Shown: positions 47,801 through 58,230 of the stretch, in pieces
How positions within the stretch are numbered: position 1 is the first letter of the stretch
How the letters are laid out: each line of letters starts with the position of its first letter
NCBI GenBank assembly: GCA_030765065.1
Contig: CM060990.1
Coordinates: 215,241,290-215,305,289, forward strand
DNA: 64,000 nucleotides
DNA from: Deroplatys truncata
Taxonomy: Eukaryota > Arthropoda > Insecta > Mantodea > Mantidae
Direction: 5' to 3'
The notes under the pieces: model-generated
Told to the model about the DNA's origin: nothing
Database searches by the model: none
The model's input: the letters and a program-made list of their open reading frames with translations, nothing else
Made by a program: the position numbers and the translations under genes

Positions 47801-48480
47801 GATACACGTGGCGATGGGAAAGTGTGTGAAAGCAAGCTGATAAGGCAAGGAAAATGATCGCTAGAAAAGGTATCAGAGACGACACTCCACTGAAAACGAT
47901 GTGCAAGCTGTGCTGAGCAAACAGATAAGTCCAAATGAGAAAAAGTGCCTGTAGAATCGGAAATAAAAGTAGGTTCACCTGTGTTGAGAAGAGAAAGGTT
48001 GGTGGTAATGAAAAACCCAGCAAGATGGTTCCCCCTTGCGCAAGCCCGAGGTGAACCCCAAAGAGGGTGGTGCGCATTAAAGTCTCCCAGCAGGAGGGAA
48101 GGCGGTGGTAGCTGGGATACTAGCTGTGCAAATTCCGCAACAGCGAAGGGAGAACAAGGCGGTATATATACAGAACAAAGGGTAAAAGAAAATCCAGGTA
48201 AAATCCAAGAATTAGCAACAGCTTGCAGGATAGTGGTAAGTACCAGAGGCTGGTAAAAAAGGTCGTCACCAAGGAGGAGCATGACACTCCCATGCGCAGG
48301 AGAACCAGGTTCCGGTGGTAGGTCAAATCACACTAGAATAAAACCAGAAAATGAAAAACTGTCTTGCGGTCGAAGTTTAGTCTCCTGTAAACACAAAACG
48401 CTGTGAGAAAACAATTTGGTTAACAACTGTAGCTCAGCCCTATAAGCGCGTACGCCACGTGTATTCCACTGAAGAATGAA
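44850..48480 (-). pseudogene. LINE C ORF2 (endonuclease, RT, ribonuclease H)
   Basis: Endonuclease with LLLGDFNAHHPLWGSPRA (about 48100-48040). Reverse transcriptase on a 325-codon open stretch (47211-46234) with SYRPISLTSCICKVMERM, FFDLEKAYDTCWRYG, PPGSVLSVTLFAIAINP and the catalytic FVDDLAIYC. Ribonuclease H (45717-45139) with FIYTDGSKDARGVGCAFI and WLPGHVGLQGNEAADAA. The Cys/His tail is DPAPDCAHCPEPLSVRHVLL (about 45010-44950). The RT domain is the best preserved of the LINE copies. Stops separate the domains. Confidence 0.9.
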
Positions 48481-48516
48481 CATCCGGAGGGAAATGCGAT
48501 AGGTGGATTAGAAAGA

Positions 48517-49805
48517 TCACTTCACCGCAGGCGGTCGCCTCACCTTGCCCTTCTGGTTGCACGCGGGACTAGGGCTTTGAGAAGTAGTGGACTCTTGTTC
48601 CATTGGCTCCTGGGAAGGAAGAGTCTCAGTTTCACATGAAGCAGAGGATAGTGCCGCAAAACGATTGCCAGTTGACACAGGAGGAGAACCCCGCTGAGCC
48701 CGACTACGCTCTCTAGTATCCTGAGAGCGTGACCGCCGAGGAGGCGAGGAAGAACTGCCTGTCAATGCAGAGCGTCACTGAAAGAGGCTGGAGGGTCCTT
48801 AAGGAAATCGGTACGCTTTGGCTGTGTTTTGAATTTCCGGGTTGCCGTAGTAACCGGAATGGTTGCGGAGCTGGCTGGTTTGTAAGAGGGTACTGTAAGG
48901 CAAGATGGCGCGACCGCTATGGAGGCTACAGGTGAAGTTTGAGTACCCACATCCCGCTTTGGTACCTGGTGTGAAACCACGGAGCTAAACGTACCAAACT
49001 TCAGGATGGAAGGCTGTCGGGCAAGATTACGTTTGCGAGCTTCAACGAAAGATAAACGCTCTTTCACTCGCAGCTCCTGAATTGCCTTCTCGTCCAAGAA
49101 GCAAGGGGAGCCACGGGAAGACGCCGGATGAGCACCGCGGCAGTTTACACAACAAGGGGCAGATGGACAAGCTCCGTCGTGGGCATCCTTACTACAGGTG
49201 ACAAATCGGGAACGGAGTGCTTACAAGCAAATTTAGTGTGGCCATAGCGGTGACACTGAAAACAACGCATAGGGCGTGGAATATACGGCCGAACGGGAAT
49301 TACTTCATAGCCCGCCTTAATTTTCTGAGGGAGATCGAGCAGATCAAATGTGAGGAAAAGTGTACGCGTAGGCACGTCTACTCCATCACGCTTTGCTCGC
49401 ACATGATACACAGAGGTGACACCATGGTCCGAAAGATAACCCAGGGTCTCTTCCTCCGGCATACCATCCAACAAGTGGGTGGTAATGACACCCTTTGAAG
49501 AGTTCAGGGTACGGTGCTTCTCCACACGAACAGGATATCCGTGGAGGAGCTTGGCATTCAAAAAACTTTTCAAACTGCGCGGATGTGTATGACTCAACAA
49601 GGAGAGAACCGTTTCTAAGGCGCGTACAGGACTTAACAGGACCGGCTATGTTGTCAAGACCAGACTGAATTACAAACGGGTTAACCTTCAGAAAGGAGTG
49701 AGCCTCTTCCAACCGGGTAATTAACAGGTAACGTATGGATGACACTGCATGTACCTCTTTATCTTCTTGAACGTGTCGTCTTCGTTTCGGATTTAGGTTT
49801 GCCAT
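48517..49805 (-). pseudogene. LINE C ORF1
   Basis: Starts at 49805 (MANLNPKRRRHVQEDKEVH). Zinc knuckles near CFQCHRYGHTKFACK and downstream CVNC-like sequence (about 49270-49130). The C-terminal part (49097-48517) is basic and serine/proline-rich and ends KGKVRRPPAVK. A frame change near 49560 and another near 49150 break it. About 430 codons in total, as in LINE A. Confidence 0.86.
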
Positions 49806-50257
49806 GAAAAGATAAGGTGAGTTTCATCCCCCAGTGCTCCGCACCCACCACGGAGCCCAACAAGGGGTCATCCCACTGGGATGACAGGGCTACACAGGGG
49901 ATATAGCGGGCGCGCCGTCCCACTCACCCTGGGGTTCAGTTAAATACCTAGTCCTGGCCGATTGGCTGGGGTGGGTTAGTCCCTAGCCGCATGTTTAGGT
50001 GAAGCAAACACCAAAGCGGCGTATTGGAAATGCGCATCTTCCCCGAAAAATGGGAAAAGAACAAACCAGGCTCAGACACGCATCCCTCAACCAACCAGGA
50101 TAGTCCTTTGCACGGACACGGGCCTCCACGCACGGCCGACACGTGGGTGGGCGTTTTGGCTGACTTCTTCACCACAAGGAGGAGCCCACACCGAGGAAGT
50201 CAGGTGGCTCGGGACCCCGGGCACGCCAAAACCCGTACCTGCCAAGCAGGCCCATGG
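49806..50257 (-). other. LINE C 5' untranslated region
   Basis: No coding content. The terminal block 'ggctcgggaccccgggcac' and 'gccaaaacccgtac' is shared with the 5' end of LINE A. Confidence 0.6.
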
Positions 50258-50285
50258 GGGTGGATTACAGTACTTACCATACCTG

Positions 50286-50968
50286 CTACACATAGTAGAG
50301 AAAGTAATAAAAAGGAAGGTAAAGACTCGGATAAGATATAAACGGTAAAACATAATCTTCATAAATATGCTTCAAGTATAAATTATCTTGCCTGAAGAGT
50401 ATAATCATGTTTGTATTATCGCAAATTAAATGTTTTGGAACTTTAGCATAGAATTGCGCTAGGTATACAGAATCGACATTTGCATGTCTACCCATACTGT
50501 AAAACGATACTATGCTTTCCTGCTTTTCAGTAATAACGTCGTCAAATATAAAGATTCAATTTCTTTGACTTCAGAAGGGTGCAAAACATCTTCTCCAATG
50601 TCGAAAGTGTTCACTTCTATACCGTCGTTATTTGCAAGTACTTTAACTAGGTATTGATAATTTGGTTGATAGAGAGACTTTGAATAAACATACGCGTTTT
50701 CAAAGCGTAGCCGATTCTCGTGGAGTAGCATATTAAGTAATACATTTGTTTTCCCTGCACTGGAAATACCTAAAATAAGAGCTCTGACACTAGATGGTAA
50801 CAGCTTGCCATGACGATCGCATCTGAAGTCGCTTTCAAAGTCTAATACCTGGATAGGTGGAGAGCAGTGCTGCTTAACAAGCTCCATGTTAACTACTAAC
50901 ATATAAAATATATGCGCGCTGTTTATATTCATATTACCGTGTGCAAAGTAGTTAATGGTCGGATTCAT
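50286..50968 (-). pseudogene. Polinton genome-packaging ATPase (A32/FtsK-like), frameshifted
   Basis: Would pump element DNA into capsids. The start is uncertain: ATG at 50968, or MELVKQHCSP at about 50886, which looks more typical. The Walker A loop GISSAGKTN is at about 50772-50746. The region continues to IGEDVLHPSEVK (about 50565). Here a one-base shift moves the Walker B region (F-D-D-V-I-T) into another frame, near 50545. The second part (50495-50286) reads GRHANVDSVYLAQFYAKVPK, the conserved segment after Walker B. The 3' end lies next to the insertion point of LINE C (50272). It is transcribed opposite to the other virion genes, a common Polinton layout. Confidence 0.83.
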
Positions 50969-51050
50969 TTGCTGCGTGTGGTTACGTTTCGGTTAGACAT
51001 CAAAGGAAAATGTGACAGTTCTAATGTGTGCAGTTATTCGATTAGTATAT

Positions 51051-51430
51051 CATGAGACCTAAGAGAGGAGGTCGTTACAGTATAAGCGCGACTCTGGAAT
51101 TATTAATTCAATAATTAATTCACTCAACTTTGAAGCTCACTTGCCCGGATATAGATATTCTGGTCCAGGCACTAAATTGGAAAAACGTCTAAAAAGAGGA
51201 GACCCGGGAATTAACAAATTAGACAAAGCTTGCAAACAGCACGACATAGGATATGCTGAGCATAAGGACAGTGCTTCAAGGCAATTAGCCGATAAGACTG
51301 TTGCAGAGAAGGCCTGGGAGCGTGTGCAGTCATCAGATTCAACTTTCGGTGAAAGGTTAGTGGCGAGGATAGTAACAGCAATCATGAAGGGGTAAGTTGC
51401 AGTGGGACCCGGAAAAGAGGAAGAAGAAGA
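51051..51430 (+). pseudogene. Polinton protein with parvovirus-type phospholipase A2 domain
   Basis: A virion PLA2 would cut phospholipids to breach membranes during entry. A likely start is ATG 51051 (MRPKRGG), followed by a one-base shift. The open part 51141-51395 shows the calcium-binding loop YSGPGTKLEKRL, then GDPGINKLDKACKQHDIGYA with the catalytic His-Asp pair. This arrangement matches the PLA2 domain known from parvovirus VP1 and from Polinton/adintovirus proteins. The domain itself is uninterrupted over about 85 codons, but frames on both sides are broken. It is followed by a basic and hydrophobic tail. Confidence 0.85.
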
Positions 51431-51755
51431 GAGGAGGGTTTTTACCATTCATTCCTATCATTGCCTCTTTAGGCGCTGCAGCTGGCGGAGCTGCTCAGAT
51501 TGCCTCTGCAGTCAATTGAAAACAGGTTGCTAATAGGCACTTAGCAGAAGTTGCGAGGCATAACAAGGCGATGGATACCCGCGGAAAGCGACTCTGAAAA
51601 AGAAGGTGTAAGAAGAGGAATAAAGGAGGATTTTTACCTGTAATGTCTCTGATTTCGTATTTAGCCGCTGCATGTAGAATTGCCAGGACCTTGAAGAATA
51701 GAGGATCTAAAGCCAAGGGTTTAAAGAAGAAGCCAAAAAACTGTGAAAGAGGATT
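51405..51755 (+). pseudogene. Basic-hydrophobic virion-like segments (two GGFLP repeats)
   Basis: After the PLA2 domain, two similar stretches each have a Lys/Arg cluster followed by GGFLP and a hydrophobic helix: 51410-51520 (KKKRGGFLPFIPIIASLGAA) and about 51605-51690 (GGFLPVMSLISYLAAA, broken frame). Then come HNKAMD and, after 51690, Lys-rich sequence. Such a basic-plus-membrane-active peptide next to the protease recalls the small cleaved core proteins of Polintons and adenoviruses; this is inference. It may be the C-terminal part of the PLA2 protein plus a second small gene. Confidence 0.55.
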
Positions 51756-52105
51756 GTACATATACCGGAGGAAACCCTGAGTAACGTAGACATCCAATGT
51801 TATGCTAAGCGTTTATAAATTCCTTATTTTAGTGCAGAATATATGACTTACTATCTACCTTTAAAGCCTGATTTCAAATAGGGACTTATTGCCAACCTCG
51901 ATACCTCTGATAATGAAGGAACACACTGGGTTGCTGTAAGGAAAGAAGTTGATGTTGCATACCACTTGGATAGTTTTGGTAATTTGAAACCACCTCCTGA
52001 GTTTGAGAAATATCTACAAGGTGTTAAATTTTTTTCTATAATACACAGAGATGCCAGAATTTCGATTTAGTTATATGTGGACACTTGTGCTTGCAATTCG
52101 TTTTG
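51755..52105 (+). pseudogene. Adenain-like cysteine protease of Polinton (decayed)
   Basis: Maturation protease related to adenovirus protease and Ulp1 enzymes. Readable motifs are YMTYYLPLKPDF (about 51840-51875), GTHWVAVRK with the catalytic His (about 51925-51950), YHLDSFGNLKPPPEFEKYL with the catalytic Asp (about 51962-52018), and CGHLCLQFVLF with the catalytic Cys (about 52075-52105), ending at a TAG. A stop near 51880 and at least one shift near 52045 interrupt it. Motif order and spacing (H...D...C, about 50 residues between H and C) fit the family. The next gene starts about 25 bases later. Confidence 0.85.
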
Positions 52106-52129
52106 TTCTAGGAGCTTATACATTGTCAA

Positions 52130-52860
52130 GATGAGTTATACAGTCACAGTGAGCGGGTCAGACACTGTTATTTCGACGTATCTATATCCTCCTCTACAGC
52201 TAGATGCTCCAGGTGATTATGAGGTTGCTCTCTTGAATTTTGAAACATTCTATTCAATATCAAATGTCGACGAAGGTAACAATCGATTTCATTATATTCA
52301 TAATGGTAAACCTGAAACAATTGTCATTCCTCATGGAACGTATGAGATTGCCGATATCGATGCATTTCTAAAGGACAAACTGGGGTTGAATGATGAAGTC
52401 TTCTTCATAAGGCCTAATAATAATACAATGAAGGCTGAAATTAAATGTCCTTATACAATAGACTTCTCTAAGGCTAGATCTATTTGCTCGCTTCTAAGAT
52501 TCACCGACAATAAAATAATTCTTGCTGGAGAAGCGTTTGAATCTGACGATCTTGTTAATATATTCAAAGTGAGTATCATACATTTGGATTGCAGTATTGC
52601 AACAGGCTCATTCATCGACGGTAAAACTCTACGAGGTTTTTCCTTCTGTTCCACCAGGCTATCACATCTCTCAAGAACCTACGAAGCCGATATATTTACC
52701 TGTCATAGATACAAACTAAATAGATCAGATCACTATTCGAGTGGTAGATCAACGCGTTAGGGCAATCAACTTCAGGAACGAGGTTATCGCTACAAGTATC
52801 CTCATAAGGCGCAATAGCAATACATTTTAAAATACATCGCAAATACTAGAATAGACGACG
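52130..52860 (+). pseudogene. Polinton penton-like minor capsid protein (frameshifted near C terminus)
   Basis: Starts at ATG 52130 (MSYTVTVSGSDTVISTYLYP), shortly after the protease. The frame is open for about 170 codons, with YEVALLNFETFYSISNVDEG, PHGTYEIADIDAFL and SLLRFTDNKIILAGE. From about 52630 the continuing reading is in other frames (VPPGYHIS near 52650, then a short match to I-x-I-R-V-V-D-Q near 52730-52755). This set of motifs is typical of the penton-like minor capsid family of Polintons/adintoviruses as I recall it. The N-terminal two thirds are well kept, suggesting a rather late loss. Confidence 0.75.
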
Positions 52861-52956
52861 TATAGCACGTTTGAAGCATACTACCTCCCCAGCTACCGAG
52901 GAGTTAACACGTGATAACCGCAAGTTCCTCGAGACGCTAGACTACAAACTGCTATA

Positions 52957-53110
52957 ATGGACATCTTAAACGTAACAGAGGTTCCGGCCTTTGATGACAA
53001 GATCACCAAAGAGGAGGAGCATGTTTTTCTACCATACAACACCTCCGCTCTGGAGAGACGCGCGACTAGCTGGAACGGTCCGAGAGCTGCAAATGTTAGG
53101 GACTCCTAGC
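52957..53110 (+). pseudogene. Start of another Polinton virion gene, truncated
   Basis: ATG 52957 reads MDILNVTEVPAFDDKITKEE and stays open to 53107. MDILNVTE plus an acidic stretch is a start I recall from a conserved Polinton/adintovirus gene that follows the penton-like gene. The rest is replaced by the 135-bp tandem repeat and the TIR. The exact function is not claimed; it could be a capsid or hydrophobic virion protein. Confidence 0.5.
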
Positions 53111-53345
53111 TCAATGCAAGCGGCACAGATCTATACCGACAACCAAACTTTCCTTCAGCAGGCAACAGATCGTCGACATGTAGATGGAAGAGACGCGCGG
53201 CTAGCTGTAACGGTCCGAGAGCCGGGAATGTTCGGGACACCCTTCGCAATGCAGGCTGTACAGATCTATACCGATCACCAACCCCATCCTTCAGAAGGCA
53301 ACAAGTCGTCGACATGTAGAGGGCAGAGACGCAGAGATCCAGTCG
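53054..53345. repeat. 135-136-bp tandem repeat next to right TIR
   Basis: 'agagacgcgcgactagctgg' at 53054 recurs at 53189 (agagacgcgcggctagctgt) and partly at 53325 (agagacgcagag). The two full units are similar but not identical. It fills the space between the truncated gene and the right TIR. Confidence 0.88.
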
Positions 53346-55310
53346 ATGGGTATAAATAACATATTGCATGTATTATTTAACTATAATTTTGGGGTAAATA
53401 ATGAAAAGCAAAAATTAATTCTCTTGATATAATTTTCCTGGAGCAATGTAGGGTCCTATAATTTTTAGACATGGGGACTGAAACACCAGTCTGTTTAAAA
53501 TGAAATAAACATAAGCCTTCTTGACGGTAATAACAATAATAATAGTAAACTTGATTGCTCCACTGAAGAAGGAAATAGTACTTACAAATGATCGCGATAG
53601 TTAATTTCTTATAAAGTATTACTTAAAAATCCTTAAATATATCCATAACACATAAATAAAATGCCTGATGTGATACACTGGAATGGCTTTCCCTCCCCTC
53701 TACGGATGTTTAAGTACAGTGCTCCATTTTCAGGACCTGTACACCTTATCCCATAGGAAATACATGTTTTGAAGGGCTCCCTTGTGCTTTACCTCGAGTG
53801 TGCGAAAATGTATGTTTTAATCACCTCGCAATTCCTATCCTTTTAGCTACATGCAATATGCACCTATGTTTCTGTATCAATACAGCGTTTGCATCGCTTG
53901 AGTTACGGTGTTCAGCATTGAATATTACCGGAAACTCAAAAAAAAAACTCCAGGGTCAGGAGTGTCACCTGTGGGTATTGAATCCACGACCTCCGAATGC
54001 GGACCACATACGTTACCGCCTGAACCATTCCGCTCGATTAGTTAGTGTTTTACACGCAAATGACATTAGTTGCGTTGTCGTCTTAGAGCACTATCTTGAT
54101 TACAGGTGGTCCTAGTTACGGATCTTCTTTCTTCAAGATTAAACTACAAAGACGGTTCCGACACACAGACATCTCTCCATCTGCTCTGGGTCGCCCCTAT
54201 TGAATATATATTTAAGAGAATGTCCTAGAAATGAAGAGGTGCTTAAGTTGAATTTTTTCTCCCATATTAATTGTAGATACAATACTCTTTGTTTCATCCC
54301 CTCCAAATCATATTTCTAAGTTTAATATTCCATTAAAAAATCAGTTTATTATCGGCATCAGACAAACAATTTTTGTATTTGACAGATGTATAAATAAACG
54401 CGTCTAAACAAGTTAGAAGATTTACAGCATCATGCATGTGGAGAGGCTTTTCGTTAAGGATGTTCTTTTCAGGCAAATGAGAAATTATTTTTAGAAAACA
54501 CGCAATATACACCTACGCTTATAAAGACGCTTAATGGATGTGGGAAGAGGTTTTCCCGATATCTATGGTGTTTTCAGACAAATTTATTCCGGGTGAAATG
54601 CATGATTTGAAGGTCCCTTGTATTTTAGCAGGAGTGTGCGAAAATGTATATTTTAAACGTCTCACTATTCTTATCCTTTTAGCTACACGCAACATACACG
54701 CTCGTTTCTTTATTTATAAAACATTTGTATAGCTTGAGCTCCGAGTTCGATTCCCGGCTGTATACAAATATTGGCGATCAGAGCTCGATCCTACAATCTC
54801 GAGTCGTGTATATTGGTAACGTTCGCTGTTTATTATTCACTCAAGTGTTATATTTGAAGCATTCACAGTTATATGGAGATGTCATCTCGGAGTTTTGCTG
54901 TTTGGACATCCCTCCATTACGGAGATAAAGACCGCTGTCTATGAATATATTTTAAAAGCGGGATTTCCAAGGACTGGTTTAGCCAAATCTCAGGGGTATA
55001 CAGCATATTATGCCAGGGGTGTATAAACAACAGTATAACTTGTTGATGCAGCTCTCGAAGACCGCTGATGCGCCTTTTTAGAAAAAAAAGTTTTAAAAGC
55101 GGATATCAAATTTATATTTGAACCCCTCCCATGGTTCGACACCTCTGCTATATTACTTAACACAACTTTCGACAGTGTATATTTTGAAGTCTCTAGATTC
55201 ACGTTATTTACATTTTTGCGATATTTATATATTTTCTAAGAGGGAAATGTCTGTTTTGAAAGATCCTGTATTTTTAATTCGAGTGTCTGCACATTTTAAA
55301 GTTCCGTGAT
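53346..55310 (-). repeat. Polinton right terminal inverted repeat
   Basis: Inverted counterpart of 37690-39660, about 1.96 kb. Inner end 'ggtataaataac' near 53350; outer similarity fades at about 55290-55310. The arms differ by many substitutions and small indels, so the element has been in place for long. Confidence 0.88.
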
Positions 55311-55678
55311 CCCTGTTATTTACATGTAGTCTAAAGTGTGTCATATTTCAGTTTTAAGACTGCCTTTGGTAAAGATAATGTCTTGTAACCCACGGTTTAA
55401 AGGTAGTCAAATGTCCCTGTCTAAACCTCTATACACCTATTCGATCAGGTATTATAGACAAACATATATAACTTTTTAAACTTCTTTAAAATCAAGTCAA
55501 GCGCGCGTTAAAGACCCCTCATGGCAGCTTCCGTCTTTTATCTCACAGATAGTAAGCAGTCAAATAAGTTGTACAGTGGCAGAGAGAGATAGGGGTAGGA
55601 GTGGTGTTAGGGGAAAGCGAATTTAACTGTTCTACTGCATAGAAGATTGCGAGCTCATCGCTATGAATCAGGTTCCCT
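55311..55678. other. Unannotated flank right of the Polinton
   Basis: AT-rich, no gene or known repeat recognised. Confidence 0.4.
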
Positions 55679-55690
55679 CCAAGGGTCATA

Positions 55691-55980
55691 GTCTCCTCCG
55701 TGGACTTGTGGCACCGTGCTAGCCTCTAGTTCCCAAGGTCGCGGGTTCAAACCGGCGGAGGGCGATGGATTTTTTTGGCGTAAAAATCCTTAGCATTGCT
55801 TCCTTCGGAAGGGAAGTAAAGCCGGTGGTCCCGTGTCGTAGATTTACGGCACGTAAAAGAACCTCAAGCCTGGTAAAGAGGCCTCTGAGCAAAATTACCG
55901 GTCTTTCACGCCCAATATAGAATGGGACGCTAAGGACCATAGTAGTTAAAGAGCGTCCATAAATAAAACTCAATTCAATT
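55691..55980 (+). mobile_element. tRNA-derived SINE (copy 3)
   Basis: tRNA-like head with box A 'tggcaccgtgctagc' and box B 'gggttcaaacc', shared body, tail 'taaataaaactcaattc'. It is flanked by a 12-bp duplication with one mismatch: ccaagggtcata at 55679-55690 and ccaagggccata at 55981-55992. It sets the family length at about 290 bases. Confidence 0.92.
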
Positions 55981-55992
55981 CCAAGGGCCATA

Positions 55993-56733
55993 AGGTGGGA
56001 GTACCTCTACGACCGGCCTGCAGATCCGAGGGTAGATCAGACTGCGTGGGATCGCCAACGAGGGTGTAACTATACGCCATGCTTCCGAAAAATACCCCTT
56101 TTAAATACATTAGCGTCTTGCGTATTTTTCGAAGTAGCTATTTACGCTAACTCTGCCTTCTTGTCATGCATTTTTAATTCATCTAAGAGATGTAACATTC
56201 TTATAAGCCTGGAAAACTTCCCCCAAATCAGAATTAAACAAGTGTTGTTAATCGTAATAATTATACATTCGTAATAATCGCTTAGTTAAGTTTTAGAAAA
56301 TATATTTGCGTGGGCACGCGTGTGTACGCGGGGGTGGGTGAACGGGATGCTTTATCGACATCAGCTCTTTTATACCGTATCAATCAAAAATACTTAATTG
56401 GAATAATTGTATTCATTGATCGACGGCCTGCGTCCAGCCCTTTAGGATGCGTGATACCGAGAATCCGAAACGTTAGAGTGCAATATAGCCTTTGTTAGCA
56501 GTATAAATCCCTGATTTCCAATGACATTAGATTACGCAATGAATGGACGAACATTACCTGATTGATTGACACAGATATTTAGAACTTTAGCGACGGGGGA
56601 CTTCACCCTCAGTGTCGGGAAAATACCGCCAAAGGGTGTGAAAACATTTGTAAACTTTAATTGACGGTGTCTTTGTGGCCTAAACCTCTTCCTGCGATAA
56701 TTAAATTTGACAGGCGAGCAACCATTAGTGTTG
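55993..56733. other. Unannotated stretch
   Basis: No gene recognised. Short open frames have no familiar motif. Confidence 0.4.
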
Positions 56734-57195
56734 GGAACAATAGCCCATTGTCCTGGTTCTCGGGCGGGTGGCCTTCGGACTAGCACACAAAGGTTAGCGG
56801 GCTGCCGGCAGAGAACAAAGGCTTTGTGACACCTATTATCAGGCGACGGCATATATTTGTGTGTTCTCCAGACACCGACAGCTACATGACACCCCCATTA
56901 GCGATGAGAACACTACCCCAATATCGTGGTTCTGCCGGGTGGCTTTCGTGCTAGCACACAAGGACTAGCGAGCGGACGGCATAGAACAAAGAGTCTTTAA
57001 TTTTATAGTCCTGTACGGGGACAATAGCCTATTGTCGTGTACGATGACAATAGTCCATTGTTCTGGTTCTCTGCCGGGTGTGTCAGAGAAGGACACAAAG
57101 AGGTGGCTTGGTCTGCGGTACAGAACAAGGGTTCATTAACCCTATTGTCCTAATGAGAACAATACCCCATTGCTCTGGTTCTGTCATATCATTAC
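56734..57195. repeat. Degenerate minisatellite (about 110-170-bp units)
   Basis: Units anchored on 'acaatagcccattgt..tggttct..gggtgg' begin at about 56734, 56906, 57044 and 57154. They share 'agcacacaa', 'agcgggc' and 'agaacaaag'. Unit length varies. No coding potential is evident. Confidence 0.75.
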
Positions 57196-57344
57196 TACTG
57201 TGGTTAAATCTAAAAGGAAAGCCAAATTATTTATTCCCTGTTAATCTTGGAGTGCTGCAACAGGTTTCCCATGAACATCCATAAAGAAGACAGTTTCATT
57301 CCTAAGCGCGAAAAAACGTTGCAGAACGTTTTCTCGACTTAACC

Positions 57345-58230
57345 GCCTTACCTCGGTGTGATAAAGTAAATCCCCTTACTCACTGTTAATATCATCAAGT
57401 AGTGACCGAAACTATCTGTGATTGAGTCCTCTAGGTCTAATGAAGTTAACTGTTTTCTCACATCCATCACATTACTAAGCCGAATGTATTTGGCGCATAA
57501 ATTTTCCTGATGTAAAAGCCTGTGCACTAGTCTGTTTAGCTCTTCCTTTTTTTTTGTACCAATGCCACAGCCCCCTGCTTTTTTCCACACATAGCCGGTG
57601 CCCCGTCAGTAGCTAAAGACGCCATTTTCTGCCATTGAAGTTCAAACTGTTCCATTGTTCCCTCGATGAGGTGAAGATAGCGGCTCCAGTAGTAGTACGT
57701 TTCATCGGCACAATATCTAATTGTTTCTCCCGTGTTTGAAGATGTTTATTCACAACTCTGATGTAAATGGCAAGTTGTGTAGTATCGGTTATGCCATTAT
57801 TCTCATCTACTGCAATAGAAAACGCAATGCATTTTTGAGCTATTTCATATAACTGACACTGAATATCATCTGAAAGGTCCTGGACAATAACACTTATTGT
57901 GGGGGATAATCAGCTGACTGATTGATAATCGTGTAAATGTTCTGGACTTAATTCATCAGCTGCATCAATTAAATAATGTTTTGACATCTGACCTTAACTG
58001 AAAGGTCTCATGTTCCTGCCAATGGTAAAGCTACTTATAGCTCATTCTAACAACACTAGCGCAATCATTCCCATCATTATCCTATTTGATCAGCTTTTTA
58101 TCAAGCTCGAGCCTGAAAAACATCTTGTTACCTTAAACTTAGCCCCGAGGACTTGGCCTTTGGAGATTCTAAGTGGAATTCTATCGACTTCCTCAATTGA
58201 CTGCATTAATTTTAATATTGCCTTGATCTT
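57345..58230 (-). pseudogene. hAT-superfamily transposase-like pseudogene (GTF2I-repeat/EPM2AIP1 type)
   Basis: Minus-strand pieces in several frames: a DDIQCQLYEIAQKC region (about 57875-57835); ITDTTQLAIYIRVVN (about 57800-57755); LATDGAPAMCGKK (about 57625-57585); and KKKEELNRLVHRLLHQENLCAKYIRLSNVMDV (57560-57465), of which the middle gives HQENLCAKYI. The Asp of TDGAPAM and the His-Gln-x-x-L-C-A-K motif are the family signature. The C-terminal half after 57345 is missing. Many frameshifts. An upstream open frame (58890-58675) may or may not belong to it. Confidence 0.72.
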
